From assembly GCF_003217155.1 (NCBI RefSeq), contig NZ_QJSU01000003.1, positions 310,001 to 374,000 on the forward strand: DNA of 64,000 nt. Reading direction: 5' to 3'. The number at the start of each line of letters is the position of its first letter. Position 1 is the stretch's first letter. Below, one piece after another: positions 53,162-61,678 of this stretch. Source of the DNA: Psychrobacter fozii. GTDB lineage: Bacteria > Pseudomonadota > Gammaproteobacteria > Pseudomonadales > Moraxellaceae. Below the pieces are notes generated by a model. That model ran no database searches. It was not told where the DNA came from and saw only the letters and a list, made by a program, of their open reading frames with translations. The position numbers and the translations under genes were made by a program.

Positions 53162-53439
53162 AGTTCCATCACCTAAATAACGATATTTAAATCACAAATG
53201 CTAAAAAATACATTGTAGCAAAATTTGTTAGGGCATGTTGTCAGACGATGACAAGACTTTATTGCTGTACTAGAACCACGTTTCTTTAAATGTTGTGCAA
53301 TACTAAAGACAGCAGAGTGAATATTATTGTAGAGGCAGGCACACATCACTGGATGAAGTCAGCCAAATTGGTTATTATCGAAGTAATGGGAAAGATTTTC
53401 CCAGAGCATTTGGGATGAGCATTGGACGCTATATGGAAC
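53162..53439. other. intergenic with a possible degraded MITE end
   Basis: At 53229 TTAGGGCATGTTGTCA resembles a diverged MITE end, without a partner before the intact MITE at 53440. No gene seen. Confidence 0.35.
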
Positions 53440-53613
53440 TAGGGCGCATCCTCAATTCAATCGATAGTCATCTAAATGGGATAAAAATGGCTAAATCTTG
53501 CCAAACGGCGTCAAATAGCTGACTAATATCTCGATATTATCTGCGCTATTTTTCTTGTTTGACTGCAATTTATCTCATTTTTATCACCATTTTTAAAATG
53601 AGGACACGCCCTA
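53440..53613 (+). repeat. MITE-like element, copy 3
   Basis: 174 bp from TAGGGCGCATCCTC to GAGGACACGCCCTA, with the same internal landmarks as the others. Its right end lies only 24 bases before the universal stress protein start codon, so it supplies most of that gene's upstream region. Confidence 0.85.
53559..53587 (+). promoter_or_regulatory. possible outward promoter inside MITE copy 3
   Basis: TTGACT, 17 bases, TATCAC: five and four matches to the -35 and -10 consensus at ideal spacing. It points to the universal stress protein gene 51 bases on. The same two boxes occur in the other three copies (TTGACG or TTGACT, 17 bases, TATCAC or a near match). Confidence 0.45.
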
Positions 53614-53637
53614 AATAATTAAAATTAAGGACATATT

Positions 53638-54501
53638 ATGACAACATCACAGCACGTTTTAGCTTGTATTGATGGTTCGGCAGTGACTGAATCAGTTTGT
53701 GACTATGCAGCATGGTATGCCAGTAAGTTGAATTTACCTGTTGGTTTGTTGCATGTCAGTGAGGTTCCTGCATCGACCAGACGTGATTTGTCGGGCGCGA
53801 TAGGGGTAAATAGCCGCCAGTTTTTGTTAGAAGAATTGACCCAGATGGACGAGCAAAGAGCGAAGGTGGTCAACAGTTATAGCAATGCCTTGGTTCAAGA
53901 TGCAAAAAGCCACATCCAAAGTGATTTTGAGGATGTCGCTATCCGTATCTATCAACGTCGCGGCAAGCTGCTACCCGCCATTGAGCACTTTAAGACAGAA
54001 AATCGTGCCATTGTCATGGGTCGACGCGGAGAAGATCACAAAAACAGTCGTATCAATATCGGTAGTCAAATCGAAACAGTCGCCCGTGCATCCGATGTTC
54101 CTATCTTGATTTGCTCGGAGACATTCAAAGCGCCAAGCTCATACATGATCGCTTTTGATGGTAGCAAAACCGCTATCAAAGCAGCATGGATGGTTGCAAG
54201 AAGCCCAGTGTTAAAAGGACTGCAAGGTCATATCGTCATGATAGGAAGCCACAATGATGCCGCTAAGCAGAGCTTAAGTGCCGCAGCAGCACAATTAGAA
54301 GCGGCTGGGTTTGTTGTGGCCGCTCATCATTTGTCAGCGGCTGATGCGGTCAATGGTTTGTTGGCTTTTCAAACGGAAAATAACATCGATATCATGGTGG
54401 TGGGCGCTTACGGTCATTCTAAATTGCAGCAACTGTTTCTCGGTAGTACGACGACAGAGATTATTGCCAGTACATTGTCGCCAGTCATTTTAGTGCGATA
54501 A
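53638..54501 (+). CDS. universal stress protein with two Usp domains
   Basis: 287 residues made of tandem Usp domains: one at about 5-160, beginning VLACIDGSAVTESVCDYAAW and ending IGSQIETVARASDVPILIC, and one at about 168-287, ending GAYGHSKLQQLFLGSTTTEI. The second domain keeps the ATP-binding G-2x-G-9x-G(S/T) pattern (GAYGHSKLQQLFLGST). Cytosolic stress protein. AAGGACATATT precedes the ATG. The upstream region is almost entirely MITE copy 3. Confidence 0.9.
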   Translation: MTTSQHVLACIDGSAVTESVCDYAAWYASKLNLPVGLLHVSEVPASTRRDLSGAIGVNSRQFLLEELTQMDEQRAKVVNSYSNALVQDAKSHIQSDFEDVAIRIYQRRGKLLPAIEHFKTENRAIVMGRRGEDHKNSRINIGSQIETVARASDVPILICSETFKAPSSYMIAFDGSKTAIKAAWMVARSPVLKGLQGHIVMIGSHNDAAKQSLSAAAAQLEAAGFVVAAHHLSAADAVNGLLAFQTENNIDIMVVGAYGHSKLQQLFLGSTTTEIIASTLSPVILVR

Positions 54502-54689
54502 GTGCACTAAAGGTTAGGGTGTCTTATAGAAGCATCGATTATAAATTCTCATAGTAGTGGCACAGTTGTCATCTATCTCTAATGATTCTTAAAAAATGAT
54601 TGATAATTATGAATAAGGCTCAATAAATGATGCCAAATACTTTATAAGAGAGTATGTAGTTACACCCTACTATTTTTGGACATAATGCT

Positions 54690-55373
54690 ATGCTTATTAA
54701 TGCAAATTTCTCTAGTCGTGCGGCGCTTGCAGTTGAAGACCAACAGTGGGTAAACTCACCGCAGAGTGGTGTAGAACGTATCATGTTGGATCGTGTTGGC
54801 GAAGAGAAAGCCCGAGCCACCAGTCTGGTACGCTATGCGCCTAATTCTTATTTTCCGCATCACCTGCATCCAGGTGGTGAAGAGATTTTGGTATTGTCAG
54901 GTACGTTTTCTGCAGATGATAAGCATTATCCCGCAGGTTGGTATTTGCGTAATCCACCGTCATCAGGTCATACTCCTTATAGTGACGAAGGTGCAGTGAT
55001 CTTCGTTAAGCTCAGACAGATGCCGTCTAATGAAGACCGCTATGTCGCTATTGATACTCATGATGATGCCAATTGGACACGCCAAGGTAATCGTGATGTC
55101 TGTGCGCTTTTTTCTGATGATGGTGAGCAGGTGAGTTTGCAACGTCTCACAGCAGGCGATGTATTATGCGACGAAGATATCATTAATGGTGTAGGTGCGG
55201 GCGGTGTAGAGTTACTGGTTGTAGAGGGCAGCCTAGTAGATGGTGATAAAGTATATCAACGAGATAGTTGGATACGTCTACCAGTAGGTGAGCAGTCGCA
55301 AATAAAAGCAGGGTTAGAAGGCGCCACGGTATATATTAAGACAGGACATCTAATACAAGTGATTGGTCTATAA
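54690..55373 (+). CDS. cupin-domain protein, ChrR anti-sigma-like
   Basis: 227 residues with a tandem of ChrR-type cupin folds. The first has metal-binding residues in RYAPNSYFPHHLHPGGEEILVLSG near 47-70 and then YLRNPPSSGHTP; the second half (RLTAGDV... ELLVVEGSL) lacks most ligands. It has no N-terminal zinc anti-sigma domain, so it is a stand-alone cupin and probably not a true anti-sigma factor. It is a single gene followed by a bidirectional terminator. Confidence 0.85.
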   Translation: MLINANFSSRAALAVEDQQWVNSPQSGVERIMLDRVGEEKARATSLVRYAPNSYFPHHLHPGGEEILVLSGTFSADDKHYPAGWYLRNPPSSGHTPYSDEGAVIFVKLRQMPSNEDRYVAIDTHDDANWTRQGNRDVCALFSDDGEQVSLQRLTAGDVLCDEDIINGVGAGGVELLVVEGSLVDGDKVYQRDSWIRLPVGEQSQIKAGLEGATVYIKTGHLIQVIGL

Positions 55374-55464
55374 CTGGCAACTGACCAAGCCACCTGAATT
55401 TTCTGCCTTATTTTCTACCTTGGTGTTGTAAATGTGCATCTTATACTTTCATCTATCATTTAAT

Positions 55465-55498
55465 AAAAACTGGCTATTATTACAATAGCCAGTTTTTT
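55465..55498. terminator. bidirectional terminator
   Basis: AAAAACTGGCTATT and AATAGCCAGTTTTT with a 5-base loop, between the convergent cupin and TonB receptor genes. Confidence 0.85.
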
Positions 55499-55502
55499 GT
55501 GA

Positions 55503-57707
55503 TTAAAAATTGGCCTTTAGACTGACTGTCATCTGGCGCTCTGGTCCCATCCAGCAGTTGTTGATGTCATAACAAGAACCGACGTAGGTTTTATCAAAGA
55601 GGTTGTTGATACTGGCACCGACAGTGAGCATAGGATTGATTTCGTAATTGCCACCGATATCTACCAACGTCACGCTTGGCAACTCATCTGAATTTTGTTT
55701 ATCGATCTGCATACCTCCTTCATAGCGAACGCCTGCATTGAGCGTTAGCTTATCTGTGGCGTAGTAGTCCGTCCATAGCGTGGCTTTGTGTTTCGCTGTT
55801 TGCGCTGGCGTGTTGCCGACTACATCAGGGTTGAACTCATCTTCTGTAATCTCAGCATCGGTATAGCTGTAGCTCGCCGCGACATCCACCCAATCATTGA
55901 GCATATGACTGCCGGATACTTCAAATCCTTTAGACGCAATTTCACCCGTTTGGGTTTGACTTCTATAGTTGACGTAATCTGATACAACAACATTCTGTTG
56001 TTTAATATCGAATACTGCCAATGTTCCTTTGGTGCCGCCATCTGCCGAGAGATATTTAACACCGGCTTCTAGTTGGTCAGCCGTCGTGGGCTTAAATGGC
56101 TCGTCGGTCACGAAGTTACTGCCAACGACTGGCTGGAACGATTGTGAGTAGCTCGCATAAGGTGATAGCCCATTATCGAAATCATAAATAGCAGCCAGAC
56201 GACCACTGGTCTCTGATGCGCTATTGTCGATTTCTTGGTCACTATATATCACACCTTGAGAGGCTTTGGTTTGATCAGTGATACTCTTGAATTTATCATG
56301 TCGTAAGCCTGCAACCACTGTCCAGTCTTGCCATTTCATCTCATCTTGCACATAAAAACCAAGTTGGCTTTGTTCGATATCCTCATATTGACTATAGACA
56401 TCTAAAGGTAACGTGTCGGTATTGATTTGAGAAAAGTCAGGGTCAGACAAGTCAAGGTTTGGCGTACCATCCGCGCCAGCATCATAGTACGCGGCAGTGC
56501 TATCCGTCTCTTGATACTCGACACCAAATAATAAATTGTGCGAGGTATTGGCTGTATCGAATTGATAAGCCAACTGGTTGTCTGTGGTCCAGTTTTTCAT
56601 GGTTTCATCGGTGGTATAGGCCACACGGTTCAATATCGTATCACTACCGCTGACAAACCCTCCACTATTATACATATTACGCTGCTCTGCTTCGGCATCG
56701 GTATAGCGCAGTATGTGCTTAAAGGTTAGTTGGTCATTGATGTCCCAGTTTACGGTGACACTCGGCATGAATACTTCTTTGCTGAATTTATTCCAGTCGT
56801 CACCCGCATAGGCGTCGCTGTCTAGTTTGCCGTAGCTGGCGTTGTAGACAGTACCGACCGCAGGCAGCGGGGTAGAGGGCACCATGTCTGGATCGTCTTG
56901 ATAAAAGAGGTTAGCAAGTACGGACACGTCATCTGTCGCTTGCCATTCAAGTGATGGATTGAGCAGGGTGCGCTCTTCTTCCGTGGTCTGCATCTGGCCG
57001 TCTTTTTTGCGTTTTAATGCCACAAAACGATAATTCAAGCTGTCTGTAATCGCCCCTGTTGTATCGATTGCCACTTCTTTCAGGTTTTGATTGCCTAGTC
57101 GTAGCTGTACCTCAGTCTCTTGGGTACTTTTGGGCGTTTTGGCTATTTGATTGACCATACCACCGGGTGCCGTATAACCATAAAGTGAGGATGCGGGTCC
57201 TTTGACGACTTCTACGGCTTCAGTTGCATAGATGTCTACTTGCGGCATGAGGTTCCAAGCACCATCGTAAGGCAGTCTTAATCCATCATAAAAATTCGAT
57301 AAGGTCTTAAAGCCACGGACTCTGTACTCATCAAAGATAGATACCGTGCCGCGACTCTCAGAGCTAACACCGGGCTCATAGCGTAAGGCAGCGTTGACAC
57401 TGTCAGCTTGGCGTTTTTGCAATAGGTCTTGATCGATTCTGGTATAGCTCATCGGCGCATCATCAGGGTCTAATGCGGTTTTTGTGCCTGTACTTCGGTA
57501 ACTATCGGCATAGACAGTTATCGTATCTAAGGTCGTTGATGGTGTCGCTGTCTCAGAATTTTCTGTCTGGGTATTGCTTAGCGTGCCCTCAGTATCAGCT
57601 GATTCAGCATAAGCAATATGACTGATGCTCATGGCTAAGCCAACTTGTACTGCTATGGTCAGATGTTTTTTTCGGATAGATTCAGAGGTTAAAGGAAGCC
57701 GCATCAT
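55503..57707 (-). CDS. TonB-dependent siderophore receptor
   Basis: 734-residue outer-membrane receptor. A signal peptide spans about residues 12-34 (ending AYAESADTEG), then a TonB-box-like TLDTITVYAD, a plug domain (SVNAALRYEPGVSS, YRVRGFKTLSNFYDGLRL, VEVVKGPASSLYG) and a 22-strand barrel ending VSLKANF with the terminal Phe typical of outer-membrane proteins. The type resembles ferric hydroxamate/FhuA-like receptors, but the ligand is uncertain. A Fur-box-like site lies 82 bases before the start. It is divergent from a PepSY gene, likely its partner in siderophore use. Confidence 0.93.
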   Translation of the reverse strand: MMRLPLTSESIRKKHLTIAVQVGLAMSISHIAYAESADTEGTLSNTQTENSETATPSTTLDTITVYADSYRSTGTKTALDPDDAPMSYTRIDQDLLQKRQADSVNAALRYEPGVSSESRGTVSIFDEYRVRGFKTLSNFYDGLRLPYDGAWNLMPQVDIYATEAVEVVKGPASSLYGYTAPGGMVNQIAKTPKSTQETEVQLRLGNQNLKEVAIDTTGAITDSLNYRFVALKRKKDGQMQTTEEERTLLNPSLEWQATDDVSVLANLFYQDDPDMVPSTPLPAVGTVYNASYGKLDSDAYAGDDWNKFSKEVFMPSVTVNWDINDQLTFKHILRYTDAEAEQRNMYNSGGFVSGSDTILNRVAYTTDETMKNWTTDNQLAYQFDTANTSHNLLFGVEYQETDSTAAYYDAGADGTPNLDLSDPDFSQINTDTLPLDVYSQYEDIEQSQLGFYVQDEMKWQDWTVVAGLRHDKFKSITDQTKASQGVIYSDQEIDNSASETSGRLAAIYDFDNGLSPYASYSQSFQPVVGSNFVTDEPFKPTTADQLEAGVKYLSADGGTKGTLAVFDIKQQNVVVSDYVNYRSQTQTGEIASKGFEVSGSHMLNDWVDVAASYSYTDAEITEDEFNPDVVGNTPAQTAKHKATLWTDYYATDKLTLNAGVRYEGGMQIDKQNSDELPSVTLVDIGGNYEINPMLTVGASINNLFDKTYVGSCYDINNCWMGPERQMTVSLKANF

Positions 57708-57788
57708 ATTTCCTGTTCAATAATATTCGTTGAATATGTTGGATTTAAATTTAGGGAGATAAATAACGGAAATAATAATAACACTAAT

Positions 57789-57807
57789 GATTATTGTTAT
57801 CATTAAA
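57789..57807. promoter_or_regulatory. Fur box
   Basis: GATTATTGTTATCATTAAA matches 13 of 19 positions of the GATAATGATAATCATTATC consensus and sits in an AT-rich stretch between the divergent receptor and PepSY genes. Confidence 0.65.
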
Positions 57808-58008
57808 AAGTTACAGTTAACGCTTTATAGAAATATTGGACGCGGTTCTGAATGGTTTAGTGCGGCTTCTTTACATTAATATTGTTGATATATGACTAGA
57901 GGGGTAGTGGTTTTTTCAGGGGTTTTCTCGTATGATGCAGCCGATATTACATTGCTAATAGATTTATGTTGTTAATTGGGCAATCAGAGATTATCAAAGG
58001 TCGTATTT

Positions 58009-59517
58009 ATGAACAGAGACAGCAGTCAGTCACCTAACACGCAGCGTTATTTTACGGTATGGCGTTGGCATTTTTATGCTGGCATGTTTGTCGCGCCTTT
58101 TTTGATTGTTTTGGCGGTCACAGCACTCGGCATGCTGTTCATGTCGAACACCGTAGGTCGGGACAATGACCGCTTGACCATCACCATTCCAGAGTCGACT
58201 GTCCAAGCACCAGTGTCTATACAAGCCAAAAACGCGCTTGGTACGTTACCCGATAGCGCACTGATTAAATATATTGCGCCCCGTGACGCAGATACCGTCG
58301 CTTTGTTTCAGGTGGAGTCAGAAGGCCAGACCAATATGGTGGCAGTGAATCCTTATACGGCTGATGTCGTCAATAGCGCACCTGCTAGCAGCGGTCTTTA
58401 TGATACGTTTAATAATATTCACAGTGATTTGCTCATCGGTAAAGCAGGGGATTATCTGCTAGAAACGGCTGCATCGTTGACCATCTTGATGATTTTGACG
58501 GGTTGGTATCTCTGGTGGCAAAAACGCAAATCAGTTAAAGCTATGCTGATACCTAACGAGAGGGTAACCAATAAGAAAAAACGACCTTTTATCCGTACGA
58601 TTCATGCGACATTGGGCAGTTGGGTATCGATTCTGCTGCTGTTTTTTTGTGTTTCAGGCATGGCATGGGCAGGCGTGTGGGGCGAAAGAGTTGTGCAGGC
58701 ATGGAGTCAGTTTCCTGCTGGTAAGTGGGGCGTTGCTCCTATGCCAATGTCGATTGATCATAGCCAACACAGTACTGCGATGCATGAGTCAATGGCTGCA
58801 CCTCACGTCCATGGTGCGGCAGCGCCTGAAGCCCATACTGAAGCACCCACGCACGGCAGTGTCTTAAACTCGGGTAAAACCAAGGAGGTTCCTTGGGTGC
58901 TTGAGCTGACGCCGATGCCAGTATCAGGCACGACCATGGGTCAGGATGGTATCGCACCCAATATACCTATCATGATTGATACGGTAGACCGATACGCTCG
59001 TGAAATTGGGTTTGTAGGCCGCTATCAATTGAACTTGCCACAAGGCAGTACAGGCGTCTGGACCATTAGCCAAGATTCAATGAGCTACGATATGAAAAGT
59101 CCGACAGCAGATCGCACGGTACATATCGATCGTTATTCAGGTAATGTCTTGGCTGATATTCATTTCGATGATTACAATGCCTTTGGTAAGTTTATGGCGG
59201 CAGGTATTGCTATTCACATGGGTACGCTGGGATGGTGGAGTGTGTTGGCCAATGTCTTGTTTTGTCTGTTTGTTATCATGATTAGCGTGAGTGGTTATAT
59301 CATGTGGTGGCAACGCCGTCCTACTAATGCCAATGAAAGCACTGGGCTGAACCCGCCAGCACGTGGTTTACACTCTGCTATCTGGTGGCCATTTGCGCTT
59401 CCTTTATTGATTGTCGCTGTTATATTTCCGACAGCCATTATCGCAATCGTTGTTATCGCCTTATTGGACTTTTTGGTGATATCTCGTAGTGCTTTTTTGC
59501 AGAAATTATTAAAATAA
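58009..59517 (+). CDS. PepSY-domain membrane protein (PiuB/siderophore-linked type)
   Basis: 502 residues. An N-terminal transmembrane helix (FYAGMFVAPFLIVLAVTALGML) precedes two periplasmic PepSY segments, then two central helices and a C-terminal pair, as in PiuB and FoxB/FsrB proteins linked to reductive release of iron from siderophores. A His/Ala-rich periplasmic linker (HSQHSTAMHESMAAPHVHG) sits near residue 255 and may bind metal. AAAGG is about 8 bases before the ATG at 58009. It shares the divergent Fur-type promoter with the TonB receptor. Confidence 0.87.
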   Translation: MNRDSSQSPNTQRYFTVWRWHFYAGMFVAPFLIVLAVTALGMLFMSNTVGRDNDRLTITIPESTVQAPVSIQAKNALGTLPDSALIKYIAPRDADTVALFQVESEGQTNMVAVNPYTADVVNSAPASSGLYDTFNNIHSDLLIGKAGDYLLETAASLTILMILTGWYLWWQKRKSVKAMLIPNERVTNKKKRPFIRTIHATLGSWVSILLLFFCVSGMAWAGVWGERVVQAWSQFPAGKWGVAPMPMSIDHSQHSTAMHESMAAPHVHGAAAPEAHTEAPTHGSVLNSGKTKEVPWVLELTPMPVSGTTMGQDGIAPNIPIMIDTVDRYAREIGFVGRYQLNLPQGSTGVWTISQDSMSYDMKSPTADRTVHIDRYSGNVLADIHFDDYNAFGKFMAAGIAIHMGTLGWWSVLANVLFCLFVIMISVSGYIMWWQRRPTNANESTGLNPPARGLHSAIWWPFALPLLIVAVIFPTAIIAIVVIALLDFLVISRSAFLQKLLK

Positions 59518-59547
59518 GCAAATGGCTTAGACGAGTTTTCGAGTGTC

Positions 59548-59721
59548 TAGGGCATGTCCTCAATTCAAACAATAGTTATCTAACTGGGCTAAAAATGGCT
59601 AAATTTTGCCAAAAATCGTCAAATAGCTGGTCAATATCTCGATATTATCTACGCTATTTTTCTCGTTTGACGGCAATTTATCTCATTTTTATCACCACTT
59701 GTGAAATGAGGACACACCCTA
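59548..59721 (+). repeat. MITE-like element, copy 4
   Basis: 174 bp from TAGGGCATGTCCTC to GAGGACACACCCTA with the common internal order. It is followed after 17 bases by a second-family repeat, so two repeat types are side by side. Confidence 0.85.
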
Positions 59722-59738
59722 GATACTTTTCATTTGTA

Positions 59739-59846
59739 TATAGTCAAAGAACTCTAAAATGAATACAAGGCAGCCGACTGCAGATTGTACAAGTGGTAAA
59801 TCTAAGGAGGGTAACGCCGTAGCGGTTTAGTATTTCACCGACTATA
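59739..59846 (-). repeat. short interspersed repeat, second family, copy D
   Basis: 108 bp from TATAGTCAAAG to CACCGACTATA, containing ATACAAGGCAGCCGA, GTACAAGTGGTA, AGGAGGGTAACGCCGTAGCGG. Ends are inverted (TATAGTC ... GACTATA). Opposite orientation to the copies at 27284 and 62167. Confidence 0.6.
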
Positions 59847-59871
59847 GCTATAGCGTGGTTCTTTCTATCGT

Positions 59872-59910
59872 AATGGGGCGACTTATCATAAGTCGCCCCA
59901 TTTTTTTTCG
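59872..59910 (+). terminator. strong hairpin terminator
   Basis: AATGGGGCGACTTA, 3-base loop, TAAGTCGCCCCATT, then a T-run. A 14 bp GC-rich stem. It can end + strand transcription from the PepSY gene; on the minus strand the T-run is lacking. Confidence 0.85.
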
Positions 59911-59939
59911 TGACCGTCTTCATCTATAACAAGTCATAT

Positions 59940-61652
59940 TTATTGCAACATGGCGATTGCATCTGTACTGGCGCGCTGTCGTTCTTCAGCATTCAATTCA
60001 ATCAATCGGCCTTCTTTCATCAATAATAAGCGGTCAGCGTGTTCAAAGTAGCTGTCGTCATGACTGATAATAAACAGCGTTTTGCCCAGTGCTTTTAGCT
60101 CAGGTATTAGCGTTTGATAGAACACACGGCGAAAAGCAGGGTCTTGGTCAGCTGCCCATTCATCAAGCAATAAGATGTCTTTTTGTTCAGCGACTGAGAG
60201 TAGCATGGCCAATCGTTTACGTTGACCTTGAGATAGTTTATCTGTAGAGAGTTGATGATCAGACACGCTCACTTTGTCTTGTAGATTGAGCTTCTGCAGC
60301 CAGTCAGATATCAGTGCCTCATCAGGTTGATTGCCCTGATTGCCAATTAGCTGTTTAAACAGATGCTGATCACTAAAGATAGCAGAAAACAGCTGTCTAT
60401 AATCGGCATTATTCTCTGAATCAATGTTGTCTTGATCTACTTGTACAGAGCCTGTGGTAGGGGTGAAAATCCCCGTGATGATTTTGGCGAGGGTAGACTT
60501 ACCGCTACCATTGGCGCCGATTAAGAACACCACATCACCACGTCTCACGGTAAGGTTGACCGATTTCAAGATATCATCAGCAGGGTTATTTGCGTCAACA
60601 GCTATCTCTTGTGTCTGCGTATTGATGCCGCCGTAGCGATAACCAACGTCAGTCAGTGATATCGATTGCCAGTCTTTTGCCACGTGGTCAGTCATAAATT
60701 CTGCTTGGTAGTCAGCCAGCTCTAGCGACTGTATTTTGTCTAGTGCCACTTGGGCAGTCTGTAGGGTTGGATACGCACCAACTGCATGCAGAATGGGTGA
60801 CTGCATAAATAGAATCGTTAGGGAGAATGTGGTGGCGACACCCATCGGTATATTCAGATAATTTGATACGGCAAACACCACACCAATCGAAGCAAACATC
60901 ATGATATTGGACCAGTTCACAGCAGATAAGTGAAAGGTGTCAGATTTTATGACGGTCTGTTGGTACGACTTGGCATGAGACAAAAAATCGTCTGAATATA
61001 GCTTTTCAGCGCGGTACTGATTGAGCGCAAGCTCCTTACGACCTTCTATAATAGATTGATAATCTTGGTATAAAAAATCATTAATCGCTCTAAGTTCTAT
61101 CAAATGAGTATAGACGTGCTTCACTAAAATAGTGCTTATCCAAATTGTCATCACAATCCAAAACATGATGATAAACAATAGTGGTAGTGACAGCCATCCT
61201 AAATAAAGGGCAACACCCGCAGATAAAATGACACCTTGTACCAACTCTGGCATGCGTACAAAGGCAGTCGTAATAGACTGGATATCTGAAGATAAGCTGG
61301 CAATTAAGCGCGCACTACCCAAGTGATCTATCTGCGGCACTTTGGTATCTATAATTTGTTTGACCAGTTTTGTTCTGAGCTCGTACACAAACTGATGGCC
61401 CAGACGCGTCAACGCATACTGTGATAAAAAAGTAGTGATTAATAGTAGTGTAATCAAGGCAGCAAAATAGCCTAAGCTGAGTAATGACAAAGTATCAAAG
61501 ACAGGTTGACTGATGAAAGTATGATTTATATACGCAATGATGCCCACACTGACAGCCGCATTTACCAAATTAAGCAGGATAACTTTGAGAAAAGGCAGGC
61601 GATAATGCGCCCAAATCATATGATACAAAGAAGTGGTAGTGCGTGAAGACAT
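59940..61652 (-). CDS. yojI: ABC exporter with fused permease and ATPase (YojI/PvdE type)
   Basis: 570-residue half-transporter. Six transmembrane helices occupy residues 1-320; the stretch SDTFHLSAVNWSNIMMFASIG and the VRMPELVQGVILS segment agree closely with recalled E. coli YojI. The ATPase follows, with Walker A LIGANGSGKSTLAKI near 390, signature LSQGQRKRLA and Walker B ILLLDEWAADQDP. The family exports small or cyclic peptides, including microcin J25 and pyoverdine precursors. A Fur-like site just before the start and the neighbouring receptor suggest a siderophore-linked role; inference. Confidence 0.9.
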   Translation of the reverse strand: MSSRTTTSLYHMIWAHYRLPFLKVILLNLVNAAVSVGIIAYINHTFISQPVFDTLSLLSLGYFAALITLLLITTFLSQYALTRLGHQFVYELRTKLVKQIIDTKVPQIDHLGSARLIASLSSDIQSITTAFVRMPELVQGVILSAGVALYLGWLSLPLLFIIMFWIVMTIWISTILVKHVYTHLIELRAINDFLYQDYQSIIEGRKELALNQYRAEKLYSDDFLSHAKSYQQTVIKSDTFHLSAVNWSNIMMFASIGVVFAVSNYLNIPMGVATTFSLTILFMQSPILHAVGAYPTLQTAQVALDKIQSLELADYQAEFMTDHVAKDWQSISLTDVGYRYGGINTQTQEIAVDANNPADDILKSVNLTVRRGDVVFLIGANGSGKSTLAKIITGIFTPTTGSVQVDQDNIDSENNADYRQLFSAIFSDQHLFKQLIGNQGNQPDEALISDWLQKLNLQDKVSVSDHQLSTDKLSQGQRKRLAMLLSVAEQKDILLLDEWAADQDPAFRRVFYQTLIPELKALGKTLFIISHDDSYFEHADRLLLMKEGRLIELNAEERQRASTDAIAMLQ

Positions 61653-61659
61653 AATGGCT

Positions 61660-61678
61660 CGTTATGATAATAATCGTA
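61660..61678. promoter_or_regulatory. Fur-box-like site before yojI
   Basis: CGTTATGATAATAATCGTA, 12 of 19 matches to the Fur consensus including the core ATGATAAT, 7 bases upstream of the ATG. A weaker candidate (TTATTGATAACCATTAAT) lies near 61889-61906. Confidence 0.5.

Noticed and set aside
13687..59721. CRISPR-like spaced repeats
   Set aside because: The repeats are far apart, about 170 bp long with inverted ends, and have no regular spacers or cas genes.
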